Positions 11,101 through 20,616 of a DNA stretch of 24,808 nt are shown here, piece by piece (positions within the stretch are counted from its first letter, which is position 1; every line of letters starts with the position of its first letter). A program made the position numbers and the translations under genes. The notes under the pieces are model-generated. The model made no database searches. It saw only the letters and a list, made by a program, of their open reading frames with translations, and had not been told where the DNA came from. Source of the stretch: Phoronis australis. Taxonomy: Eukaryota > Phoronida > Phoronidae. The stretch lies in contig NMRA01001220.1 in the NCBI GenBank assembly GCA_002633005.1, positions 1 through 24,808 on the forward strand, given 5' to 3'.

Positions 11101-14100
11101 ACCAAGAGTTAAACCATAGTAAACAAAGCTGTTGACAAACCTATAAAAGTGAACAATACATGTTGCATTAGGCCGAATAGCGTAGTTGATTCTGGTCTCT
11201 AACGCGACTCATTCTGAGACCTGCGCTCACCAAGTAAAAGAAAAAATGTCCATCAACGCCAATTTCAGTCAAAGTCTAGCGTGGTTTTGAAAGCATGTAA
11301 GCAGGTCACATAAGCAAGGTTTGGAAGGTCATGATTTGCCAAGCCATGACCAAATCAATATGAAGTGGGTTGAAAATGGCCAAATTTTTTTAAGAACCAG
11401 TTTTGTGGCGAAAACGATACACCACAAATCACTGAACCGTGTCCAGTAAGTAGTGTGGCATGGTGCAGGGGAACAACACCTCATGATGCCTGCTATGTGA
11501 GCTCCGAGGTACGACATTAGTGCAAAGGTCACCTATTTGTAGAATTTTTTTGTTTTCACATATTTTATAAGTTGTCAATATATTGAGAGTACATTATGGT
11601 AAAATAGCATTGTCATTAGTTCCTTCTATACGATAGCATAGTTAGGAACATGCAAATCCACCTCTAAATCCATGGTGTAGAGCAATTGTCACGTATCAAA
11701 GTCAACTTCGAATGCAGACTTTAAGTGTAACCTTTAATTACTTTACGGAAAGCAAGCAATTGATTAAACTCTCTAGTGGCAGCATCAACTCAAAAAGGCC
11801 ATTTAACATTTCACCTATGGCTTAATCTAATCTCACATGTCACAATACTTAAAACAAAAACACACACTAATGTTGCATTTACTTCACCGAAATACACAAA
11901 TCCTTGATCATCTTGTGGAGGCATGCTTTGACATGTTAAGTACACAGTAGCGGTACCAGCAACAATAGATTACACAAAACACTCTGCAAAAGGCCCACAT
12001 CTTATGTCCGCAGTTAATTCCATCCAGCAGCCATAGTTGCCATCTTGCAATTGAATATAGTCCCAGTTGGTGACTGAGTTAGCTCAAAGGACATGAATTT
12101 GGTAATAAAATGTACTAGGCTTTTGTTGGTGCGTTTAAATCATTGTCCTGTTGTTTCACGAATCTTAATGAAGCAGGACTTGTAATGAACAATGACAAAA
12201 AAAAGGAAAATTTTCCAGGTGACGTATCATTCCACAAATGAATAGGATTTTGCAAAAGAAATATTTTTTGTGTTGTAATGTTTATTGAAATAAATGTTTC
12301 CATGAATAATGTCAAAATAATGATAACAATACGAAAAAAGAGAGAACTGGAAATCAAATACTTAAGAAGAAATCGAAACCAAAAAAAGGAAATCCCCTTA
12401 ACAGAGGAAAATTCCAAGTCCTGATAAAGGGTCAGAGAAACAGTAATGAGTGGAATTAAGGTTTTTCTGTGAAATGCGAAATGGCATTTTTGCCACACAT
12501 GAACTATTGTTTTTTTACACTACCTTGCGAATCGAAATTTGAAGGTCACCATGAACATGACTTTGCACTATAATATGTACAGAGTGCCACCGCAATCCGT
12601 AAAACAGCATTTCTGCTGTGCATGAACCATGACAAGACCCCCACTTCAACCACTCAGTACTTTATGCAGAAAAAGTATCTACTCCAAGATAACCCAGGAG
12701 TTGTCTGTATTACGCCAATCAATACGCACCAAACAATGCAGAGGAGCACAGTCCTGAGTCTCATCGCTGGATGGGTGAACAGATCAATGAATGACCGCTC
12801 ACTTGTGTCATATCTTTTTAGCCGGCTTGGACCTAACTTAAGCTTTATATCAAATGTCTTTCCGCAGTTTCTTTGNGATCCTTGATCATCTTGTGGATGC
12901 ATGTTTTTGACGTGTTAAATTACACTGTAGTGGTACAAGCAACAATAGAACACACAAAATGATCTGCAAAAGGGCCACATCTTGTGTACGCAGTTACTTC
13001 CATCCAGCAGCCACAGTTGAAATCTTGCAATTGAATATAGTCCCAGTTGGTGACTGAGTTAGCTCAAAGGACATGAATTTGGGAATAAAATGTAGGCTTT
13101 TGTTGGTGCGTTTAAATCATTGTCCTGTTGTTTCACGAATCTTAATAAAGCAGGACTTGTAATGAACAATGACAAAAAAGAGGAAAATTTTCCAGGTGAC
13201 GTATCATTCCACAAATGAATAGGATTTTGCAAAAGAAATATTTTTTGTGTTGTAATGTTCAAGTGAAATAAATGTTTGCATGAACGAAGTCAAAATAATG
13301 ATGAGACGAAAAAAGAGGGAACTGGAAATCAAATACTTAAGAGGAAATCGAAACCAAACAAAAGGAAATCCTCTTAACAGAGGAAAATTCCATGTTCTGA
13401 TAACGGTAATGAGTGGGATTAAGGTTTTTCTGTGAAATGCGAAATGGCATTTTTGCCACACATGAACCATTGTTTTTTACACTACCTTGCAAATCGAAAT
13501 TTGAAGGTCACCATGAACATGACTTTGCACTATACTATGTACCGAGTGCCACCACAATCTGTAAAACAGCATTTCTGCTGTGCATGAACCATGACAAGAC
13601 CCCCACTTCAACCACCCAGTACTTTATGCAGAAAAAGCATCTACTCCAAGATAACCCAGGAGTTGTCTGTATTACGCCAATCAATACGCACCAAACAATG
13701 CAGAGGAGCACAGTCCTGAGTCTCATCGCTGGATGGGTGAACAGATCAATGAATGACCGCTCACTTGTGTCATATCTTTTTAGCCGGCTTGGACCTAACT
13801 TAAGCTTTATATCAAATGTCTTTCCGCAGTTTCTTTGGCCCATATCATTCAGTACAGCTTCTGCTTCGGCCACACGACCCTTGCTATAGAGCCATCGAGG
13901 ACTTTCCTGCAGTAGCCTTCAAAAGTCAATATAAAATATCAAAAAGCCCATTGTCAAATGACAAACTATAAACCACCTTACCACATGTGGTAGTATCCTA
14001 CAAATGGTAAGAGTGCCCAGTGTATAGTCAATATTTTGCTCATTAAATTCTTGTGAAAAAGCATCTCTCACTGCTAAACAGCTTAGATTTAAAGAGCAAA

Positions 14101-16880
14101 TACCGTCAAGATAAAATTATAGTACTGTCTTAACACGGCATTTTGCATACTTGCCAAATGTCCCCCTGCTGGTGGTCAATACCACGTCCCACCAAACTAT
14201 CAAAATGTCCCGCTAATTGACACACAGTGGAATAGACTAAGTAACTATTATCAACATTTTAGTGTGAATTTCCGCGTGATATAGCACTATTTTCCCTTTA
14301 GTCTAAAAACGCTATTCGTTCAGAGCATTTTCCGGTGTTGTAGAAACACCCATGTTTTCCCATTTCGACTATAACAAAAGATCGTTGCGACATTTTCGGA
14401 TGTTGAAGCAGACACGTAATCCCAGATGTACTAACTGTATATGTGAATGTCCAGCTCGTTTAATCCACAAACCCTCTTTTTTATTCTGAAATGTTGGCAA
14501 ATACACATTTGCACGCTAACCCCTTACATTAGTTTGGGACGACTAGCCTATTGGAGAATAAAACTACACACTGTTGGTTATGTATTCCCCCAAAATCACC
14601 TCCTAGGGACAAATGTGAAATTTTGCAGTTTTATCAATATCAATTTCATTTTTACAAACTATTTATGGTTGCAATACAGTTGGACCATATTACATTAAAC
14701 TAGCGCTAACTTGCAGTTTCTAAATATTAAATGTACCACATATAGGAACCTTTGAATGTCACTTTAATTGCAAACATTTTAAAAAATTTCATATCAATGT
14801 CACATGCACTGTAATACTAATGAAATACTCACCAGTAAAATCCGATACCCAAAACAAATGGATAAGACAAACAGGCAACTAAAGACTTCCAAGCGCGCAC
14901 ATAGTATGCAATCACAGCCATAATCATGATGCCGATGGCAAACATGACATTGGTCAGCGTTACAGTGAAGGCTCGAAAGTCGGATCCAACAATTTCGGAC
15001 AAGTATACGGTCACGATCATGCCATAGCCTCCGTTGCAGAATCCACAGACAAACTTGGTTGAGGCAAACATCTCATAGGACGATGAGAAACTACTGATGC
15101 AGGCAGACACAACCATAAGGCCAGCTGAAGCAAATATCGCAGGGACACGGCCAAATTTGTCAGACATTTTACCGAAGACAATAGTACCAATCAGAACTCC
15201 AACCATGTACAAGGATTGAAGGGCTCCGGATTTGTAAGCACTGGAGCACACCAGAGACCACTGAAAAAAAATATGAAATTGGCATTAATTTCAAAAACGT
15301 AAAATTTTAACTCATTTGAAAACATCTGGTAACAGGATCCTGTCACTATGTAATAATTGCGGACACATCTTGAGATCAGAACCTAGTACCACTATTTTGT
15401 TGGTACATTTTGCTGTTTGCTTTGACATAATACTACAGCTAGTATGCAGTTTTAAAGCCGAAGTTCGACTACTATAAGAGTACCATAGTTCAACGACGCC
15501 TCCTTTGGCAGGCCATTGATAAACTTGAATACTGGTACTGAAAAACTTTAACAATAATGACATGTTGTTGTATTTTCGATACATTTGTCTTTTGCCACAA
15601 AATAATGCAAAATGGTTCCAAACAAGCTCCCATGAGTGCTTTTTCGATTCATGTTTCTGTAAGAGCCCCTATGGGAGCTTTATGTTGGTATGGGCTCATT
15701 TAGAGATCGACGGTAAACGCATGGTGATATCTCAAGAAATCCTACACGATCTTGCAGTTTCGCGAGGCTCTCGTGTCTACGCAACACTCATCTAGTCTCC
15801 TCTCGTTGCTTAAAACCCAGTTGAGAAGTGATTTCTCGGCTTGAGGCAAGCTGAAAGTGTGTAAGGTCATTTGCAAAATCCTGTCCAACATGGCTAAAGA
15901 ACAAGTTGAGACAAAAGTCAGCCACATGTTCAGAACCAGTTTGATGCCTGCTGTTCAGTGGAGAAAACTGGTTCTCAAAATTGGGTCACGCTATATCCGT
16001 CTATTACCAAGTCGTGACTAGTTTTATTCGGCAAGCAATTTTTAGACAATAGCCAAGTTCACAGAGTCTCTAATGTAGAGTGGTATTGAACACAATAGAT
16101 TCTGCTGCTTCCAGCTTCCTCAGTCTTCTCGTGAATTCGAATGGCATAGTTATGCTCTTTCATAAGCACACAATGCAACATCTACCCTATGTTCATTGCA
16201 GAACTTCAGAGAATCTTTAAAGGGACATCAACAGAAATTACTGTTGGATGTGATGCAATTCTTGGAAAGATTAGCTTTGACTACAGCTAAAAACCAACCA
16301 AATCTGATTTTATTACAAATTATTAACTGTTGCTGTCATCTGCCAGCCACTAACTGACATCAAGACTGGTCACTTTACCAGTTAGAAACGTTTAATAGAC
16401 TCTATTAATTGAGTGTGGTTGAACTACGGCAGCAGAGTATTACACTGCCACCATGGGGGGATTGCAGGTTCAATCAGTGCTTAAGTGAGGCAAATTTCAT
16501 AAAAGCATACACTTTGTCACCTGTAATGACCCTCTACAAAAACTTACTGCGAGAAAGTGTATGTGTAATACAGATCAAAACAGTGACAACAGGGTGTGTT
16601 TACGTACCTCCGACACCACAGATGTAAAATTATCCTGAAACACGATGTCTTTGCAGTTAGCACAAGGCACGCAATTCTCGGATATTTGACTTCCACATCC
16701 TCTACCAAGACTGTTTCCATTTGCATCGTGGCAGAAGAATTTGGGCTCTGATCCAAGAATTGCCATGCCAACATTTTGAGTGACAGATAGAAAATTGGCC
16801 ACTGTAGCCAAGAGGAATACTATGCATTTCTGCCGAGATCCAAACCCTCCTATGAGTTGGAAAGATTCATCAATATCCAT
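7992..16880 (-). CDS. SLC22-family transporter, complete, seven coding exons
   Basis: Exons 16880-16608, 15260-14833, 13916-13692, 11140-10926, 10351-10243, 8717-8645 and 8147-7992 join in frame into 492 residues, with all splice sites GT-AG. Features in order: start MDIDESFQLIGGFG; helix 1; a short extracellular loop (about residues 42-96) with six cysteines and an NFT sequon; loop 2-3 motif GKMSDKFGR (121-129); ESPRWL (238-243), the SLC22 signature; NRVGRR (353-358), the matching loop 8-9 motif; ELTPTEVR near helix 10; Arg429 in helix 11; and PETRGKP (468-474) after helix 12. Family knowledge: plasma-membrane MFS carriers of organic cations, anions or zwitterions such as carnitine. Arg429 aligns with the helix 11 Arg of anion and carnitine carriers, where cation carriers have Asp, so an anionic or zwitterionic substrate is inferred. 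Vertebrate members are about 550 aa; the first loop is shorter here. The exact member is not assigned. Confidence 0.95.
8181..8300. repeat. Tandem repeat, 4 x 30 bp
   Basis: Four back-to-back 30-base units start at 8181, 8211, 8241 and 8271. The first three are identical and the fourth has one change (ACAGTC to ACTGTC). Each holds the word CCAATCACATTCAAATAG. It lies in the last SLC22 intron, about 35 bases upstream of exon 7 on the gene strand. Period and copy number were counted directly. Confidence 0.97.
8645..8717 (-). CDS. SLC22 coding exon 6 (helix 11)
   Basis: The acceptor is TTCTGTTGCAG at 8718 and the donor CTT|GTAAGT at 8645/8644. It encodes RAIGISVYNMGGRLGGILAP and a few residues more. 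The Arg in GGRLGG aligns with the substrate-charge Arg of anion and carnitine carriers. Confidence 0.92.
8718..10242 (-). other. SLC22 intron 5, contains a SINE
   Basis: AT-rich intron. Apart from the tRNA-derived SINE near 9716-9950, I see nothing recognisable; the open frames at 9051-9239 and 9328-9531 have no domain signal. Confidence 0.5.
9716..9950 (+). mobile_element. tRNA-derived SINE
   Basis: An RNA polymerase III A box (TGGCTCAGTGG, 9723-9733) and a B box (GGTTTGAATTC, 9768-9778) stand 34 bases apart, the spacing of a tRNA gene. The B box has two C-to-T changes from GGTTCGANTCC, so it is an old copy. A non-tRNA body follows, then AT-rich sequence with ATTTCATTAC/TTTCATTAAA near the end. 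Outer limits are approximate and no clear target duplication was found. Confidence 0.75.
10243..10351 (-). CDS. SLC22 coding exon 5 (helix 10, ELTPTEVR)
   Basis: The acceptor is TTTATATTGCAG at 10352 and the donor GTCAG|GTAACC at 10243/10242. It encodes GAYGSKTVLSLVGKMF to FIHSSELTPTEVR, equivalent to the family motif (Y/H)(T/S)SEL.PT.VR. It leaves two bases (AG) for the split Arg. Confidence 0.93.
10926..11140 (-). CDS. SLC22 coding exon 4 (helices 7-9)
   Basis: The acceptor is CACTTTTATAG at 11141 and the donor CCCCAG|GTAAGC at 10926/10925. It encodes FVNSFVYYGLTLGAGSMGSN (helix 7), helix 8 and the NRVGRRS loop, then the hydrophobic helix 9 ending VLLPPG. Its first base completes the split Trp codon from exon 3. 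Confidence 0.95.
11350..11650 (+). repeat. Dispersed repeat, copy 2 (SLC22 intron, antisense to the gene)
   Basis: Second copy of the element at 1900-2222. The two copies stay alignable over about 300 bases, from the shared AATATGAAGT near the left end to the shared ACATGCAA near the right end. It lies in the large intron between SLC22 coding exons 3 and 4. Confidence 0.8.
11901..12875. repeat. Near-identical direct duplication, left copy
   Basis: It begins TCCTTGATCATCTTGTGG and is collinear with 12879-13837 at an offset falling from 978 to 962 bases because of small indels and scattered substitutions. Divergence is highest in the intron part and apparently absent from the exon codons. The left copy stops at the N (12876). 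This is the pattern of two overlapping contig ends from different haplotypes that were joined without merging. Confidence 0.9.
12730..12875 (-). pseudogene. Partial duplicate of SLC22 exon 3, cut by an N
   Basis: This carries the 3' 48 codons of exon 3 (from QRNCGKTF onward) with the same donor and the same protein sequence as the copy at 13692-13837. It ends abruptly at the N at 12876 and lacks the ESPRWL part and the acceptor. It is most likely the end of a contig overlapping its neighbour (see the repeat entry), not a real extra exon. Confidence 0.85.
12876..12876. other. Assembly join (single N)
   Basis: A single N separates the end of the left duplicate copy from the start of the right copy. 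Confidence 0.9.
12879..13837. repeat. Near-identical direct duplication, right copy
   Basis: Starts two bases into the contig right of the N (12877) and carries the complete downstream context, running on into the intact SLC22 exon 3. If the overlap is artificial, the true intron 3 is about 1 kb shorter than it appears here. Confidence 0.9.
13692..13916 (-). CDS. SLC22 coding exon 3 (ESPRWL, cytosolic loop, helix 7 start)
   Basis: The acceptor ACTTTTGAAG ends at 13917; the nearby CTACTGCAG would break the frame. The donor is GTTTG|GTGCGT at 13692/13691. It encodes LLQESPRWLYSKGRVAEAEA, the large cytosolic loop, and the approach to helix 7. A truncated second copy of this exon occurs at 12730-12875. 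Confidence 0.93.
13917..14832 (-). other. SLC22 intron 2, nothing recognised
   Basis: AT-rich intron between exons 2 and 3. No repeats shared with the rest of the window, RNA genes or protein motifs were seen. Confidence 0.5.
14833..15260 (-). CDS. SLC22 coding exon 2 (helices 2-6)
   Basis: The acceptor is TTTTTTTCAG at 15261 and the donor TACTG|GTGAGT at 14833/14832. It begins WSLVC, which follows the Glu of exon 1 to give the conserved E-W-x-L-V-C. It contains the MFS loop 2-3 motif and helices 2 to 6, ending GIGFYW with the Trp codon split. Confidence 0.95.
15261..16607 (-). other. SLC22 intron 1, with possible antisense small frames
   Basis: The part at about 15640-16040 is less AT-rich than the rest. 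On the + strand it holds a 43-codon frame at 15890-16021 with a good start context (AACATGG), reading MAKEQVETKVSHMF and on. No family is recognised, so it is noted rather than called a gene. Confidence 0.4.
16608..16880 (-). CDS. SLC22 coding exon 1 (start codon, helix 1, extracellular loop)
   Basis: ATG at 16880-16878 is followed by MDIDESFQLIGGFGSRQK, typical of SLC22 N-termini (acidic start, then Gly and Gln-Lys before helix 1). The donor is GAG|GTACGT at 16608/16607. The exon has 91 codons and ends in phase 0. The exon continues upstream as 5' UTR to an acceptor (TTCTCATTTCAG) at 17039, so the UTR is spliced. Confidence 0.93.
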
Positions 16881-17473
16881 TGTTTTTGCACAAGACTGTC
16901 CACGGGGCTGTAACCCTGGGGCAACTGCAGAGTAGCGTTTGTCTTCTGGGTGATCCTAGGTCAGCAGCCCATTGCCTGGGAACACTTCTTGATGTCATTC
17001 ACTGATCCGTTGACAATAAAGATGTCACTTGCGCAGAACTGAAATGAGAAAATATACATTAGCATGATGGTATTGTTTTAAATTAAAACAGAAAAACAAT
17101 CAGAATGGGACGCAATCTGGTAGATAAATGGAATTTCATTAGGTCAAATTTCTAAACAAAAATCATTTTGCGGGCTCCCACTGAGGAAAAAAGAGAACAA
17201 GCCTCCTGTGAGAGGATTTTTTTGGTACAAGGTAAAGCTAGCCTTTCTCTGGAACCTCATCAGCAACGCAAGGAGCAACAGTAATTCTTAACGTCGAGGA
17301 TCAGTTATGCAACTTGACCAACAGATCAGCTACATATTAAGCAGCTAGATATTTGCTATTTAGCCAACAAAGCATTCTACATTCTCATTGGTGTATGTGT
17401 GTGATGACATGTAGCTTGCAGGTCAAACAATCAGATATGCAAAAGGTACCCGCTCATTCAAAACCTTTACCGC

Positions 17474-18048
17474 TGTAACGGGGGCGGTATCTACGACCAA
17501 GGCGCCCCAATTTTACGAGCCCGGTGCAGACTGAGGGTGATATTGAAAACTAAATGTTGGTGAATAATGCATAGGTTTATTGTAAGAATATATAACTACA
17601 ATATTTCACACTTGCAAGCAATCCAGTTGTTGCATGAATTAGTATCGCAGCGTTGTGATTTATACAGTTCTGATACACGGGCAAGCCAGTCGCTGATTAA
17701 TAGTTGTGTGTGCAAGAACGGGGCAATTTGGTTATTCAGATCCGAAAGGTGAGATGCAATCAAGCTCGGGAGGAGCCCGAGAATTGTTGGGGCTAAACTA
17801 TTGGCAACCAAGTTCGGGAGGAGCCCGAAAGCTGCACAAACAGTTGCAATTTGGTGTGAGTGGTGTACATGTTTGCTTCTTGAACTCCGCGACTGGACTC
17901 CTCGTGTCTGACAGAGACAAAGCTTAAGTACACAATTTCAACCAATCAGACACGATCTGAAGGGCAAGGCCCATAGCTCCTAGCTTCTGACCATATTTGG
18001 CCATGTCCAAAGGACTCAACATCATAGGAAAATTCCATACGTAATACA
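17474..18048 (-). mobile_element. Probable solo LTR of an LTR retrotransposon
   Basis: On the minus strand the element starts TGTATTACG (18048) and ends CCCGTTACA (17474), the TG...CA ends of an LTR. It is flanked by CCGC on both sides (17470-17473 and 18049-18052), which could be a 4-base target duplication. A TATA box (TATAAAT, 17664-17658) and an AATAAA (17581-17576) follow in the expected order and spacing, with a short U5 that includes GGGGCGCC. About 575 bp; no reverse transcriptase, primer-binding site or second LTR is present in the window. It lies in the same orientation as the SLC22 gene. The class is well supported; the exact ends are less so. Confidence 0.65.
17761..17829. repeat. 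Paired hairpins in the LTR with a compensating change
   Basis: CTCGGG-AGGAG-CCCGAG (17765-17781) and TTCGGG-AGGAG-CCCGAA (17813-17829) are direct repeats 48 bases apart. The outer pair changes from C-G to T-A on both sides together, so pairing is kept. They lie in the presumed U3 part, upstream of the TATA box on the minus strand. Confidence 0.85.
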
Positions 18049-18056
18049 CCGCTTGA

Positions 18057-18070
18057 CCACTAGAGGGCGC
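18057..18070. promoter_or_regulatory. CTCF-like site
   Basis: CCACTAGAGGGCGC fits the conserved animal CTCF core (CCASYAGRKGGC) at every position. It lies just outside the LTR edge. Binding is inferred from the motif only. Confidence 0.35.
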
Positions 18071-18237
18071 ATATATCTTACTTACATAATCATGTCCAGG
18101 GCACTCCTGTTACACCGCAAACAGATGGCGCTGGATGCAATGACGCTTTACTATCAGATAGCGCTGCTCACAGTCATGAGACATTCTTGTGAGAACTCAA
18201 TCTTGACCCAGCACTCTCACCTACATTCTACAGCTAC

Positions 18238-18245
18238 TGACGTCA
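18238..18245. promoter_or_regulatory. CRE octamer TGACGTCA
   Basis: Perfect palindromic CREB/ATF binding octamer about 640 bases downstream of the candidate SLC22 first exon donor, in its presumed intron. The same octamer is carried by the repeat units further right. Confidence 0.35.
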
Positions 18246-18876
18246 CACTGCCACTGTAACATGATGAGCTCAGTGCATCACTCTTTGTTTATACTGTCGG
18301 CTATTATTAATCATGGCCACTAACATGTTTATACTGCATGCTAGCAATTTCCTTCCAGTTCCTACATGTACATATGTTCAGATGTATGTTCAGATCTTTA
18401 AATAGATACTATTGAAACCACTCTCTTTTGCCTTAGTATTGATAGTACATAAAATATTACAGCCATTTCAACTTAGTGAACCCGCAGCTGCCGTGGAGTC
18501 CGTCTGCTGGACTACGGTTGTTGGCTAACGAGACACTGAAAAAAGAAAGTATCTCAACTGAAGAGAATAAAACCTAACATGTACATCATCATCTATAATT
18601 AAAGCATAATTTTAAAAATATAGTGAGTATATTTCAACCTAATTGTGTAAATTTAGTGAGTTTTGTGCTTGATATGGACACGGCTGAAGTGAAACACCCG
18701 TGCCCAGTCGGGATTTCATCGGTGCACGGCTGGAGCAAACCAATACTCAATAGCCTTCCCCACTTTTTAGTGCTGCGCCGCTCATGTATTATCGACGTTA
18801 TTCGCAACATTTTGAAATGAATAAGTGTTTATGTGGATATACTACCGACTTAATGAAAATTTTAACCTAAACTTAC

Positions 18877-18990
18877 CTCAGCATACGACTGTTTACGAAC
18901 AGGTCTGCGACAGGACCAAGCACTGCTACGTCTTGCAGTCCACAACAACTACTACGAGGCCTCATAAAACAACGAAAATGACCGAACACA
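18877..18990 (-). other. Candidate non-coding first exon of the SLC22 gene
   Basis: A strong minus-strand donor (TGAG|GTAAGT, exon end at 18877) has no clear acceptor just upstream, so this could be the first exon; the 18990 end is a guess. An optional extra exon could follow a CTTTTTTCAG acceptor near 18538. Transcript data would settle it. Confidence 0.3.
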
Positions 18991-19417
18991 ATAACAAATA
19001 ATTTGCAATGTATAGTTCATTCTTTTTACCACTGGATATTAAAGTGCTTCAAATATCTATGGAACTGATGTGCCCACCGCTGAAAAATCTCAGTCAGTCA
19101 ACCAAAAGCCATGAAACTTTATACGAAATTAGTTACATTTCAATGAGCATAAGCGATAAAAAAATCACCGTTGAGGGCGCTGAAGTCAACACGGCACGAT
19201 CCTCCAAACAGCTGAGTAGCTGAGTGGGCAACTCGATTGCCGAATGCTGGTTTATGCTGGTGAAAGTGTCGCCTGATATGCACATTTTATACAAATGTAT
19301 CAAAACTCGTCTGTCGCCTATCCCTGATAATTGTGTAAATAGTGTACGTCGATGCGCTGTAGCAGTTGTTGCCAGTGGAAGAGCTGTCTCAACTACTACT
19401 AGTGCCGATGTCGCAGA

Positions 19418-19498
19418 CCAAGTAGGCTACCCGACCAAGTGAACTTGGTCGGCTTACACGGTCGGACCTCGCAGACCAAGTAGATACCTCCGACCAAG
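19418..19498. repeat. Cluster of GACCAAGT words with a palindrome
   Basis: The word GACCAAGT occurs four times in about 80 bases, and once more on the other strand within a near-perfect palindrome, CCGACCAAGT-GA-ACTTGGTCGG (19431-19452). The word resembles the hairpin arm of the repeat array that begins some 150 bases further on, so this may be a degraded border of it. Confidence 0.7.
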
Positions 19499-19581
19499 TG
19501 GCAATGTACCGTTGATATCCGAATGTTTACCATTGTGTTAATAATATGAACGGTTCTATCAAATACGGGCTTTCGAAATTA

Positions 19582-19791
19582 CATTTCATTTTCATGAGCA
19601 TGTTATCATTAAGACCTCGTGAAGCGCCAAAATAATTCTGGCTAACAAAAATCTTCATTTTAATGTTTTGAACAGGAAACAGAGTAAGCAACTGCTAGAG
19701 TCACGGGCAGGCGGGATAAGAGCACCCATGATAATACGCCACGAATCAAACATTTAGATTCCACATCATCTTTTCATCTGCTTTTTCACAT
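19582..19791 (+). repeat. C segment, forward copy
   Basis: It matches the reverse complement of 23612-23830, with shared words such as GCGCCAAAATAA, TTTTGAACAGGAAA and CCACGAATCAAACATTTAGA. It forms the outer part of the left arm seen here. Confidence 0.85.
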
Positions 19792-20615
19792 TTTCGATCT
19801 ATAACCGCTTTTCGTGCTTTTCATTAATTGTTAGAAAACCATTACGGAACTGGCCTTAGCAACGCCGAGGCGGGGTCTACATAGGCCTAGAGATATTTTT
19901 GAAAATCGAGTGGCAAAATCTTAGCCTATAATCGTAATTAGTGATCGTTAATAACTTCACACATTCCACAGAACACTCAGACACTATTTGCTGTCAAAAA
20001 CATTACTTTCTCTTCAAGTTTTATTTCGACAGTAACTTGAAGGCATCCCGGCTGACAACAAGTTAAACGCAATCAATTTCATTTGGCCCAGCTCCTCCAA
20101 AAGAAAGGATTACCCCTTCTACATATCTCTAGAAAGTTGTCAAGCAATTTTTACGACTCAATACATTGTAGTTTTGCTTACAGTTTTACTTGGTCCGGTC
20201 TTACCTGTGCCGGACCGAGTGCGCTATGACGTCATCAAACTCATACGCAGAGTCGATCTGAATATTTCATAAAGCCTTTCACTTTTTCTTCAAAGACCGC
20301 TTTTCCTGTTCACATTTTTTTATGTCTACAATCCTTTTTAGTGATTTTCACCTTACAAAAACAATTATCTATTCTTCAGTTGTATCGTCCACTTGGCTAG
20401 AACTGAAAGGCCGTGACCACATATTACGCCGGTGTTGCTCAGCCGGGACCACAATTCATTGAGGATACATTTTGGTCTATATTTGTAATGATTGATTGTT
20501 GACAAGTTCATGCTAATACCCCAGGATACAGGCAGATATTTTATGAAATTTCTTTTAAGTTTTTCTAATTGTGATCGCTACCACTGACGGCTCCAAGCCC
20601 AGACCGCAGCATAGG

Positions 20616-20616
20616 N
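20616..20616. other. Assembly join (single N) with a duplicated overlap
   Basis: The 43 bases before the N (20573-20615) and the 41 bases after it (20617-20657) are the same sequence apart from a small indel. Both begin GATCGCTACC and end GCAGCATAGG. This is best read as an unmerged contig overlap. Confidence 0.9.

Larger units (their letters stand above)
17039..18876 (-). other. Probable SLC22 5' UTR intron
   Basis: Between the acceptor at 17039 (TTCTCATTTCAG) and a consensus donor CTGAG|GTAAGT at 18877/18876 on the minus strand. The pairing is inferred from the splice-site quality only. It contains the solo LTR at 17474-18048. Confidence 0.4.

Noticed and set aside
12654-12902. Extra SLC22 exon from the left duplicate copy
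   Set aside because: The frame crosses the N, lacks the 5' half of the exon and the acceptor, and inserting it would duplicate the cytosolic loop.
13413-13889. 158-codon + strand frame
   Set aside because: It lies antisense to SLC22 exon 3 and its flanking intron. Its length reflects the open minus-strand exon and it has no family signal.
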